From positions 1 to 64,000 of the forward strand of contig CAINNJ010000006.1 in assembly GCA_903851195.1 (NCBI GenBank): a stretch of 64,000 bases of DNA. Direction: 5' to 3'. The notes under the pieces were generated by a model. That model saw only the letters and a program-made list of their open reading frames with translations, did no database searches and had not been told where the DNA came from. Shown here in pieces: positions 38,025-45,474 of this stretch. The position numbers were made by a program, and so were the translations under genes. Each line of letters begins with the position of its first letter. The stretch's first letter is position 1. The stretch comes from an uncultured Acidobacteriia bacterium (GTDB lineage: Bacteria > Acidobacteriota > Terriglobia > Bryobacterales > Bryobacteraceae).

Positions 38025-39364
38025 ACCGCGTGAAACGAAGCTTTGCCAGTCAACCGGTCTCGCGCCGGCATTTCCTGCGAGGCGCGGGCGTGGCGCTGGC
38101 GCTGCCGTGGATGGAATCGATGCCGTTGTTCGCGGCGGCGTCGAAGAAGCCGCCGGTGCGGTTTGGCTGTTTGTATTTCTCGAACGGCACGAAGCCGGCG
38201 AACTGGTGGGCGAAGGGCAGCGGCGCGTCCATGGAACTGGGGCCGGCGCTGCAGCCGATGATGGCGCACCGCGAGGACTTCACGTTCCTGCGCGGGCTCT
38301 ATAACAAGCAGGCGATGCTGTCGACCAGCCCGCACCTGGGCCGCATGCCGAACATGCTGTCGGGCGCGACGGTGAGTCTGGATCCAAGCGATATTCGCGT
38401 GGGCACCACGTTCGATCAGGTGCTGGCGCAGCAACTCGGCGGGCAGACCGCGCTGCCGAGCCTGGCGCTGGGCGTGGAGCCGAACGAGATGCGTCTTGAA
38501 GACGGCCTTTCCATGATTTACGGGTCGTGCGTTTCGTGGGCCTCGGCAACGCGGCCGGCGACGAAGGAGATTTATCCGTCGCGTACCTTCGATCTGCTGG
38601 TGGGCGATGGTTCCGGGCGCGCGGTGGACCGCAGTATTCTGGACGCGGTGCTGCAGGAGACGAGCAGTCTGCAGCCGCGCATCAGCCGGACGGACCGCGC
38701 GAAGCTGGACGAGTATCTGACGTCGGTGCGGGATATCGAAACGCGCATCGACCGGGCTTCGAAGGAAGAGCGCATCGAGGGCTGGCGGCCGACGCTGGAG
38801 AAGCCGAACATGCCGCGTCCGGCCAATGAGATTCCGCAGAACGTGCCGGATCACATGAAGCTGATGATGGATCTGATGGTGCTCGCGTTCCAGATGGACA
38901 AGACGCGCATTGTCACGTGCATGCTGAATAACGATCTGTCCCAGATGAACTTCAAGTTCCTGAAGGGCGTGCAGGGCGCGCTGCATCTGGACCTCACGCA
39001 CAACGGCCACGTGCCGGAACTGGAGGCCATGTACCTGAAGACGAATCAGTTCCATGTGCAGCAGTTCGGGTATCTGATCGACCGGCTGAAGAATATCGAT
39101 GAGGGCGGCCAGTCGCTGCTGGACAGTTCGATGATTTTGTTCATGTCGAATCTGTTCGACGGCGATACGCACGGGGCGGACCAGATGCCGATGCTGCTGG
39201 CCGGTCACGGAAACGGGACGCTGAAGCAGGGGCGTGTGCTGGATTATCTGGATAAGGGCGACGATAACCGGCGCGCGTGCAGTCTGTATCTGTCGCTGAT
39301 GGATAAGATGGGCGTGCAGCTCGACCGGTTCGGGGACAGCGATAAAAGGCTGGCGGATCTGTAG
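38021..39364 (+). CDS. DUF1552 domain protein, Tat-exported
   Basis: 447 residues with a twin-arginine signal [19 protein letters not shown]. The rest is one DUF1552 domain, distantly alkaline-phosphatase/sulfatase-like in layout: [47 protein letters not shown], and [14 protein letters not shown] near the C-terminus. It is the standard partner of DUF1592 proteins; the four-base overlap with the preceding gene shows coupling. The pair is abundant in Planctomycetes and Acidobacteria. Tat export suggests folding or cofactor loading before transport. Confidence 0.94.
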
Positions 39365-39374
39365 GGTGAGGGCG

Positions 39375-39403
39375 TTGACAAGAAACTTCGAAACCCTTAG
39401 GGT
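39375..39403 (+). promoter_or_regulatory. Promoter and overlapping palindromic operator of parDE
   Basis: TTGACA at 39375-39380 is followed after 17 bases by TAGGGT. The -10 overlaps a perfect palindrome ACCCT-T-AGGGT (39393-39403), a likely binding site for the ParD-type antitoxin. The ATG at 39410 follows six bases later with GAAGG as ribosome-binding site. Confidence 0.6.
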
Positions 39404-39409
39404 GAAGGC

Positions 39410-39682
39410 ATGAACGTCGATCCGACGCCTGACCAACAGGGATTTATCCGGGCCGCGATTGCCAGCGGCCGGCTGGAGCGGCCCGAAGATGCCGCGCTGG
39501 AGGCGTTTTCTATGTGGGAAGAACGCGAGCGCAAGCGGGCGCAGATTATTGCGGATGTGAATCTTGCGGAGGCTTCGCTCGCGCGAGGGGATGGGCTCGT
39601 GATCACGGAAGAGTCCATGCGTCAACTTGCCCGAGATGTTGCCGCCCGGGGCCGTGCACGACTTGCCGCCGAAAAGCACTAA
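39410..39682 (+). CDS. ParD-type ribbon-helix-helix antitoxin
   Basis: 90 residues. The N-terminal part is a ribbon-helix-helix domain (LTPDQ-like strand TPDQQGFIRAAIASGRLERPEDAAL), followed by a helical toxin-binding tail (WEERERKRAQIIADVNLAEASLARG). It would bind ParE and repress its own promoter. The adjacent gene codes for a ParE/RelE-fold toxin, starting 11 bases later, so the two form a complete type II module. Confidence 0.88.
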   Translation: MNVDPTPDQQGFIRAAIASGRLERPEDAALEAFSMWEERERKRAQIIADVNLAEASLARGDGLVITEESMRQLARDVAARGRARLAAEKH

Positions 39683-39693
39683 TCTCCTCGCTG

Positions 39694-39993
39694 ATGGCAC
39701 ATCGCCACGCGGCTACCGCCGATTCCGACCTCGATCAAATCTGGTATCACACTGCGAAGGAGACTGGCAGCGTGGAAAAGGCCGACCAGTTGGTCGAATT
39801 CATCTCGGAACGTTTCATTCTTCTGTCTCGCAATCCGTGGCTTGGACGCCGACGCGACCGAGATTTATTGCCCGGCTTGCGAAGTTTTTCAGTCGGCCCG
39901 TATGTCATCATTTACCGCATTGAAGAGGAAGACGTGCTGATCTTACACGTGTTCCACGGCAGCCGCGACATCGAGTCATTCTTCCGCCATTAG
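39694..39993 (+). CDS. ParE/RelE-superfamily toxin
   Basis: The ATG at 39694 gives 99 residues. Family marks: the first helix ATADSDLDQIWYHTAKETGS, FISERFILLSRNPWLGRRR, LLPGLRSFSVGPYVIIYRIEEEDVLILHVFHGSRD, with the closing beta hairpin intact. ParE toxins inhibit gyrase, RelE toxins cut mRNA; the sequence fits the ParE side better, including its ParD-like partner. Confidence 0.9.
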   Translation: MAHRHAATADSDLDQIWYHTAKETGSVEKADQLVEFISERFILLSRNPWLGRRRDRDLLPGLRSFSVGPYVIIYRIEEEDVLILHVFHGSRDIESFFRH

Positions 39994-40021
39994 CCGGCCG
40001 TGCGCGCCGTGCCGCCGAAAC

Positions 40022-40669
40022 CTATTTCAGCGTCTCCAGGAGTTCCTGACTGAGTAAATCGGCGCGGCGGGCGAGCTGCCAGGCAGTGCCGAGGTCGTCT
40101 TTGCGCGAGTCCTCGGCCTGCTTCAGGAAGGTGCCGATGCGGTTCAGCGTTTCCGTTTGCGCGGGGGTCAGGTTGGTGCGGCCCGTCGCGCGGCCGATGA
40201 CGGAGCGTGCGCGGCCCATGCTGGCGCCGTACTCGGTCTCATACTGACGGCGGCGTTCCGGCGTGAGGATTTCCCGCAACTGCAGAGGCGCGGCGGGGGG
40301 CTGTTCCCCGGTCACGGCAGGTGTGGCCGCGGGCACTTCGGGCTCGACTGGTTTGGGCGGCGGCGCATCCGTGATCTGCTTCGGAGGTGGCGTCCGGCGC
40401 CTCTTCACCGGCTGTGGCGGCGGCTCCGGTTTGGGCTCGGGCGGTTTCTCTTTCGGCGGTTCCGTCGTTTTGACGACCGGCGCGGGCGGGGTGGGCGGCT
40501 CGGAAGGCGGAATGATCACGTCCGACGGGGGCGCGACCACGGGAGCCGGTTTGGCCAGGGCAGGCTGCGGCGGGCGGGGCAGAACGCGGACGGCCTTCTT
40601 CCTTTCGAACACGCAGCCGCCCGAAGCGATACTGATCAGCAGGACAAGCGCGATCGTCGCAACTCTCAT
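40022..40669 (-). CDS. Proline-rich lipoprotein of the two-component operon
   Basis: 215 residues. The lipobox ISIASGGC places the lipidated Cys at about residue 19. Residues 25-125 are dominated by Pro/Lys/Val (APVVAPPSDVIIPPSEPP), able to span the periplasm. The C-terminal 80 residues are a conserved helical domain: LQLREILTPERRRQYETEYG, NLTPAQTETLNRIGTFLKQAED, TAWQLARRADLLSQELLETL. Its start overlaps the kinase stop by four bases, so it belongs to the same operon. By position it resembles QseG, the lipoprotein partner of the GlrK/QseE kinase in enterobacteria, but sequence similarity is not evident. Confidence 0.85.
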   Translation of the reverse strand: MRVATIALVLLISIASGGCVFERKKAVRVLPRPPQPALAKPAPVVAPPSDVIIPPSEPPTPPAPVVKTTEPPKEKPPEPKPEPPPQPVKRRRTPPPKQITDAPPPKPVEPEVPAATPAVTGEQPPAAPLQLREILTPERRRQYETEYGASMGRARSVIGRATGRTNLTPAQTETLNRIGTFLKQAEDSRKDDLGTAWQLARRADLLSQELLETLK

Positions 40670-42222
40670 CGGGTTCTGTCCAGACCGGCCAACGGCAAGA
40701 TTACCAGAAAAGCGGTGCCTTTCCCCGGCTCACTCTCCACCTCGATTGTGCCTCCATGCAGCTGGATGGCGCGGTAAGCCATCGCCAGACCGATTCCGGT
40801 GCCACGGGGCTTGGTGGTGAAGTAAAGCTGGAAAACTTTGGCCAGCTGTTCCGGAGGAATGCCGGGACCGGTATCCTCAATGCGAATTGTACATGTCTCC
40901 GAAGATTTTTGCAGCGCCATGCGCAATTCGCCTCCGGCGCCCATGGCCTCAATGGCGTTGACGGCGATATTGACCAGCGCCTGGCGCAGCAGACCGGGGT
41001 CCGCCTGAACAAGTGCCGGAGCGTCGGGAGCGGTGAAGACGACGCGGATGCCGCGATCGAGCGCTTCGGGTTCGAGGAACTGCAGGGCGTCGCGGGCGGC
41101 CTCCACCAGGTCGAGTTGTTCGGGCTCCAGTTCCACGGGGCGGTTGAAGTCGAGGAAGGTGCGAACCACGCGATCGAGGCGGGTGACCTCTTCGGAAAGA
41201 ATGGAAAACTCGGCGTCCGTATCCGGCGCGTCTTCGCCCACGCGGGAGCGCAGCAGCTCGAGGCGCAGCGAGATGGAGTTGAGGGGGTTCTTGATCTCGT
41301 GGGCCACCTGACTGGTCAGACTATTGATGGCAGTCAGGCGGCGGGCAACGGCGAGCTGATTTTCGATATGCGTGCGGGTGCCGGCGTCCAGCTTTTCGAG
41401 CGCGCCTTCCAGATTGAGGCGGAGTTGGCTGGCATCCTCCCGGGTCTCGCGGAAACGCTCGCCGAGGAGGCTTAGTTTGGATTCAATCAGCGCCAGTTCG
41501 CGCGCGTCGTCGCCATCCTGACGGGGAGCTTCGGGAATTCTGCCGCCCACGATGTCGTCGATCAGCAGGTTGATGCGGGCCAGCGGGCGCAAGGCTACCT
41601 GGGACGACCAGAAGGCAAGTGCGAAGGCCAGCACCATCGCGGTAATGGAAATGATCGCCATCTTCTGCAGCGGGGGCACGATGGCGGCGCGCAGCAGGGA
41701 AGGCAGCACCAGGACCTGGATGGTGATGACGGGCGCGGTCTGGCCTTCGATGGCGAGGGCGACGCGCGTTTCGTAATCGTGGCGGATTTCGAGAATGGCG
41801 GCGACGCGGCCGAGAGGGCTGGCGCCGCGGAGGTCTTTGAGGTCCTGCCGGGCGATCATCGGCTTGCCGCGCCGCGAGGGGTTGGAGGTGGCGAGGATGA
41901 CGAAGTCCTCGCCGGCCACGTTGATTTCGCCGATGGAACTGGATTCGGCCATGGTGCCTTCGAGCATGGCGGCGAGATCGCGGTCCTCTTCGACGGAGCG
42001 GTTCCACAGGCGTTTGGTCTCGGCGAGAGTGGGCGCGACGGGCGTGTGCGCGAGGCGGCGCCGAACCACCTGTTTAATCTGGCTGGCGGTCATCTCCGAA
42101 CTGGCGATCGCCATATCCAGAAAGTTTTCGGCGAGGCTGTTGAGGTTCAGAGCGGCCAGAGTGACCGCCACCGCCGCCACCATCGCAAGGGTATGCGACA
42201 GCAGCCGGGCCCGCAGGGTCAT
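40666..42222 (-). CDS. Sensor histidine kinase, NtrB/two-component type
   Basis: 518 residues. A membrane helix (about 10-28), a periplasmic domain (30-180), a second helix (187-208) and a HAMP-like linker precede the HisKA domain with phosphorylated His308 in TSQVAHEIKNPLNSIS. The ATPase domain has the N box QALVNIAVNAIEAM, G1 DTGPGIPPEQL and G2 GTGIGLAMAYRAI. The sensed signal is unknown. The start overlaps the regulator stop by four bases, and the stop overlaps the lipoprotein start, making one coupled operon regulator-kinase-lipoprotein. Confidence 0.95.
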   Translation of the reverse strand: MTLRARLLSHTLAMVAAVAVTLAALNLNSLAENFLDMAIASSEMTASQIKQVVRRRLAHTPVAPTLAETKRLWNRSVEEDRDLAAMLEGTMAESSSIGEINVAGEDFVILATSNPSRRGKPMIARQDLKDLRGASPLGRVAAILEIRHDYETRVALAIEGQTAPVITIQVLVLPSLLRAAIVPPLQKMAIISITAMVLAFALAFWSSQVALRPLARINLLIDDIVGGRIPEAPRQDGDDARELALIESKLSLLGERFRETREDASQLRLNLEGALEKLDAGTRTHIENQLAVARRLTAINSLTSQVAHEIKNPLNSISLRLELLRSRVGEDAPDTDAEFSILSEEVTRLDRVVRTFLDFNRPVELEPEQLDLVEAARDALQFLEPEALDRGIRVVFTAPDAPALVQADPGLLRQALVNIAVNAIEAMGAGGELRMALQKSSETCTIRIEDTGPGIPPEQLAKVFQLYFTTKPRGTGIGLAMAYRAIQLHGGTIEVESEPGKGTAFLVILPLAGLDRTR

Positions 42223-43607
42223 TCGCCGCCGCCACCGTACTCACGGAGTTTGTTGAAGAGCGTTTTGGGACTGATGCCGAGGATTTCGGCGGCGCGGGTG
42301 CGGTTGTTGCCGGTGTGGCGCAGAGTCATCTCGATGAGCGCGCGCTCGGCTTCGTCGACGGTCATGCCGGGTTCGAGGGTGAGCGCCACCGTGGAGCCGT
42401 GCTCGCGCACGGGCGGCTCGGGACGTCCCGCGAAGCCGCGCGGCAGCAGGCGCGCCGTGATGGTGCCCTCGCCGGCCAGAATGACGGCGCGCTCCATCAC
42501 GTTGCGGAGTTCGCGCACATTGCCGGGCCAGTCGTAACGCTGCAGCAGGCCGGCGACTTCGGGCGTCATATCCGTCACGCGGCAGAGGTGCTTGCGGTTG
42601 AGATCCGCGATCAGTTCGTCGGCCAGGCGGGGGATGTCTTCCTTGCGCTCACGCAGCGGCGGCAACTGGACTTCGAAGACGTTCAGGCGGAAGAAAAGAT
42701 CTTCGCGAAACGTGCCGGCCGTAATGGAATCGCGCAGAGTTTTGTTGGTGGAGGCGAGCACGCGGACATCGAGTTCCACTTCGCGCGGGGAGCCGAGGCG
42801 GCGCACTTTGCGGTCTTCGAGCACGCGGAGCAGCTTCGCCTGGGTGCCCATGGGCATGTCGCCAATCTCGTCGAGCAGCAGCGTGCCGCCGCGGGAGAGT
42901 TCGAAGCAGCCCGCGCGGCGCTCCACGGCTCCCGTGAAGGCGCCCTTTTCGTGGCCGAACAGTTCGCTTTCAATGAGAGCTTCCGGCATGGCCGCGCAGT
43001 TGATGGCGAAGAACGGGCCGGTGCGGCGCGGGCTGAGTTGGTGCAGGGCGCGGGCCACCATCTCTTTGCCGGTGCCGCTTTCGCCGGTGATGAGCACGGT
43101 GGCCTTGGTGGGCGCGACCTGCTGCAGCAGATAGAAGATTTCCTGCATGGCGGCCGATTCGCCGATTAGGTCGCCCAGCACGCCGCGCGAGGCGAGTTCC
43201 CGTTCCAGGCGGACCGCGTGGCCGGCGAGGCGCTGCTTTTCCATCGCGCGTTCGAGAACGAGTTGCAGGGCCGGGGTCTGGACGGGCTTTTCCAGATACC
43301 AGAAAGCGCCGAGGCGATGGACGGTTTCGAGGGCGGTTTCCAGATTGCCGAAGGCGGTGAGCACAACGGTCTGCGGGGGCACGGGGAACTTCTGCAGTTC
43401 TTCGAGCAGACCCCGGCCGTCGAGTTCCGGCATGTTGAGGTCCGTGACTACCACGTCGGCGTCGAACTCGCGGAGTTTCGCGAGGGCATCGGCGCCGTCC
43501 TGCGCGGTTTCGACTTCGTAACCCCAGCGCCGGATCAGGCTGGCGAGGGCGGATCGCTGATTCAGTTCATCGTCGGCAACCAGGATCCTGGCGAAGTTTT
43601 TTTCCAT
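42219..43607 (-). CDS. Sigma-54-dependent NtrC-family response regulator
   Basis: The ATG at 43607 gives a normal receiver start (MEKNFARILVADDELNQR) and 462 residues. Asp56 in VVVTDLNMPELDG is the phosphorylation site. The AAA+ domain has Walker A GESGTGKE, the sigma-54 contact loop GAFTGA, and a complete arginine-finger region. The C-terminal Fis-type helix-turn-helix reads NNRTRAAEILGISPKTLFNKL. It would activate sigma-54 promoters on phosphorylation by the kinase encoded next. A close match to a sigma-54 promoter lies 255 bases upstream on the opposite strand, so this divergent element is a natural target. Confidence 0.96.
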   Translation of the reverse strand: MEKNFARILVADDELNQRSALASLIRRWGYEVETAQDGADALAKLREFDADVVVTDLNMPELDGRGLLEELQKFPVPPQTVVLTAFGNLETALETVHRLGAFWYLEKPVQTPALQLVLERAMEKQRLAGHAVRLERELASRGVLGDLIGESAAMQEIFYLLQQVAPTKATVLITGESGTGKEMVARALHQLSPRRTGPFFAINCAAMPEALIESELFGHEKGAFTGAVERRAGCFELSRGGTLLLDEIGDMPMGTQAKLLRVLEDRKVRRLGSPREVELDVRVLASTNKTLRDSITAGTFREDLFFRLNVFEVQLPPLRERKEDIPRLADELIADLNRKHLCRVTDMTPEVAGLLQRYDWPGNVRELRNVMERAVILAGEGTITARLLPRGFAGRPEPPVREHGSTVALTLEPGMTVDEAERALIEMTLRHTGNNRTRAAEILGISPKTLFNKLREYGGGGE

Positions 43608-43861
43608 GGGGTCGGAGGTGTAACGCGCGCGCGTTCCGTGTTCGCGGACTTTCTCAGGATACAAGCCGCGGGAGACTGGTGAGCCGGTAAAAACAGGTGA
43701 AGACAAGTACACTCCGTATCGGAAAAGATTACCGGTCTGGCTGTTTTGCGCAGCGAAATCCGGTATGTTGTTTCACAAAAAGGCGTTGACGTAAGTTGCT
43801 ACGCAATCCAAGTACCTGAAAACAGACGGAAATCGAAATGCGGGGAAAGACGGCGAGGAGT
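43608..43861. other. Regulatory space upstream of the NtrC-like gene
   Basis: No coding frame is convincing. The sequence holds three AAGTAC words in and near it (43705, 43810, 43945) and an A-rich stretch around 43772-43790. Promoters for the regulator operon and enhancer sites for the divergent sigma-54 promoter should be here, but no clear dyad with NtrC-like spacing was found by eye. Confidence 0.45.
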
Positions 43862-43877
43862 TGGCACAGCAGGTGCA
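43862..43877 (+). promoter_or_regulatory. Sigma-54 (-24/-12) promoter
   Basis: TGGCACAGCAGGTGCA matches the consensus TGGCAC-N5-TTGCA at all but one position, with the invariant GG (43863-43864) and GC (43875-43876) at the required spacing. It points away from the NtrC-like gene. Transcription would start near 43888. Confidence 0.65.
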
Positions 43878-43887
43878 ATTGGGGACT

Positions 43888-44042
43888 GCGGAAACATAGC
43901 GATCGCGGATGGCGGGGCGGGGAAGCCCGCAGCGCTGTAGGGCGAAGTACATTTCCTTCACGAGTCGACCGGAGTAACCGGCGAAGACCGGAAGCTCTTC
44001 TCCTTGTTTTGGGGCCAGCGATGTCTGCTGGCCCTTTTTTTT
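43888..44042 (+). ncRNA. Candidate sigma-54-dependent small RNA
   Basis: About 155 bases lie between the predicted sigma-54 start and a perfect intrinsic terminator. No frame inside has a plausible start with ribosome-binding site and normal codon use. Predicted stems by eye: a GCGGG/CCCGC hairpin around 43917-43930, two CCGG/CCGG hairpins (43969-43990), GAAGA/TCTTC (43983-44001), and the terminator. It lies divergent from an NtrC-type regulator operon that includes a lipoprotein, the arrangement seen for GlmY in enterobacteria. That it is a trans-acting RNA is inference; it could also be an untranslated leader with a terminator. Confidence 0.5.
44012..44042 (+). terminator. Strong intrinsic terminator of the candidate small RNA
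   Basis: GGGCCAGC (44012-44019) and GCTGGCCC (44027-44034) form a perfect 8-bp stem with a seven-base loop, followed by eight Ts. The nearest annotated plus-strand gene upstream is more than 4 kb away, so it must serve a transcript made in this intergenic space. Confidence 0.93.
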
Positions 44043-44177
44043 GATTTGATGGGGCTGAAGAAGAGACGGGTAAGCTACACTAGCCCGTGGGTCCGCTGAA
44101 GTTTGTAAAAACAAATTGTGGTATTTTTGTTTTGACTTCCGGTCTCTATCCGGATTCCAGCTGAAAAGAAAACAGGA

Positions 44178-44387
44178 ATGAGCATGCGTGTCGATCCCTC
44201 CGGCGATGCACCTGAAGAGCAGCCGCTGGCGTTTGCCAGCGCCCTGCGTTATCTGCTGCACGGCGCTGGGGCGGATTTCAGAGACGCGGTTGAACTGGGT
44301 CGCAGGTTTCGGAAGGGCGAGCTTTCACGCGCGGAATTCACCGCGGCGATGGATCAGCGATTTTCTTCGCCGGACCGCGCTTCATAG
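44178..44387 (+). CDS. Small hypothetical protein
   Basis: 69 residues, MSMRVDPSGD start behind a weak AGGA site. The sequence FASALRYLLHGAGADFRDAVELGRRFRKGELSRAEFTAAMD looks like two or three amphipathic helices with normal high-GC codon use, so I think it is real. The family is not recognised. An AT-rich stretch (44100-44135) upstream may hold its promoter. Its last codons overlap the end of the convergent membrane-protein gene by six bases. Confidence 0.45.
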   Translation: MSMRVDPSGDAPEEQPLAFASALRYLLHGAGADFRDAVELGRRFRKGELSRAEFTAAMDQRFSSPDRAS

Positions 44388-44759
44388 TTTTTTGGCGACG
44401 CTGACGCGCTCGATAAACGCTGTTTGCACGGCGTCTTTCAGCTGCGTGTAACCAGACCTCTCGATCAGTTTGAGTTTCGAGCAGAACCGAAGGCCGACGA
44501 GCCGAATAGCCAGCACGAGGATGTGCGACCTGCTCACCAGATATGCGGCGGCGCCCGCTCCCGAGGAGATCCAGCGCCACTGAAGAGGGTCGAGAGGGTG
44601 GCCACTGATTCGATAAGCAGATCCGGTGGCCTGCAGGAGCAGGAACCACGCGGCTCCCACGAGCAGGGGTTGATTTTTCAGAAATTGGCGAAGCCAGGCT
44701 CCGTGCGGTTTCAGAAGCGCCGCATGCGCCGGGTTCAGAGGATGACCACCGTTGGGCAT
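44382..44759 (-). CDS. Hypothetical membrane protein
   Basis: The ATG at 44759 follows a GGAGG site at a normal distance, giving 125 residues. Two membrane segments are likely: QPLLVGAAWFLLLQATGSAY and WISSGAGAAAYLVSRSHILVLAIRLVGL. The C-terminus LKLIERSGYTQLKDAVQTAFIERVS is amphipathic. No family is recognised. It stands alone between the small-RNA region and the DUF4126 gene. Confidence 0.65.
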   Translation of the reverse strand: MPNGGHPLNPAHAALLKPHGAWLRQFLKNQPLLVGAAWFLLLQATGSAYRISGHPLDPLQWRWISSGAGAAAYLVSRSHILVLAIRLVGLRFCSKLKLIERSGYTQLKDAVQTAFIERVSVAKKL

Positions 44760-44994
44760 AAGGTCCTCCATCCCTGCCCCCTCAGGGGCAAGTGAGCTTA
44801 CTCGATAACGAAGAGGCTAACAGCGGCAACTGCCATTTCCGATGCCGATTCTGTGAAACTTTGTTTACAGGGTTCGGGTTGTCCGCCAATACTTTTCCCG
44901 CCGCTTCCGGTACGCGTCCCCACACTTGAACCACCTCGCTCCGCGCAATTCCTTCTTCCGGAATGGTTTAATCGATTAACGAGGATTCCGCCGC

Positions 44995-45474
44995 ATGGAG
45001 ACAAGCACGCTGTTCCTGCTCGCTGTTGCAATCGGGCTCATTACGGGTTTGCGGTCCATGACCGCTCCGGCCGCGGTCAGCTGGGCGGCGCACCTTGGCT
45101 GGATCCATCTGGAACCTACGGCGCTGTCCTTCCTTAGCTCCACCGCGGCAGCCTGGATTCTGACGGTGCTGGCTCTGGGAGAACTGGTCGGAGACAAACT
45201 GCCCACTACCCCCAGCCGCAAGGCTCCCCTCGGATTCGTGGCTCGCATCGTACTTGGTGGACTCAGCGGTGCGGCCCTGCTGATGGGCTCGTCGGCATCC
45301 GGCATTGCGGGCGGCGCGGCAGGCATACTGGGCGCGGTCGCGGGCACGCTGGGCGGGTACGAAGCCCGCACACGTCTGGTGAAGGCGCTGGGCGTTCCCG
45401 ACTACGTCATCGCCGTCGCGGAAGATTTGGTCGCGGTGGGCGGCGCTTACTTCGTGGTGTCGAGCTTCCGCTAA
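44995..45474 (+). CDS. DUF4126 membrane protein
   Basis: 159 residues with four hydrophobic segments. The DUF4126 pattern is clear: AIGLITGLRSMTAPAAVSWA at the start, LGELVGDKLPTTPSRKAPLG (the conserved loop), GAVAGTLGGYEARTRLVKA and VIAVAEDLVAVGGAYFVV. Members are small inner-membrane proteins of unknown transport or scaffolding role, often beside redox or glycosyltransferase genes. Its stop overlaps the start of the oxidoreductase gene by one base (TAATG), so the two are coupled. Confidence 0.9.
   Translation: METSTLFLLAVAIGLITGLRSMTAPAAVSWAAHLGWIHLEPTALSFLSSTAAAWILTVLALGELVGDKLPTTPSRKAPLGFVARIVLGGLSGAALLMGSSASGIAGGAAGILGAVAGTLGGYEARTRLVKALGVPDYVIAVAEDLVAVGGAYFVVSSFR

Noticed and set aside
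43780-44042. c-di-GMP (GEMM), cobalamin, SRP, 6S or RNase P RNA in the intergenic region
   Set aside because: None of the diagnostic conserved words of these RNAs was seen on either strand; the sigma-54 promoter and terminator explain the layout better.
43773-44261. 162-codon minus-strand frame across the candidate small-RNA region
   Set aside because: Codon use and composition are poor, it would overlap the terminator and promoter, and no ribosome-binding site is seen.
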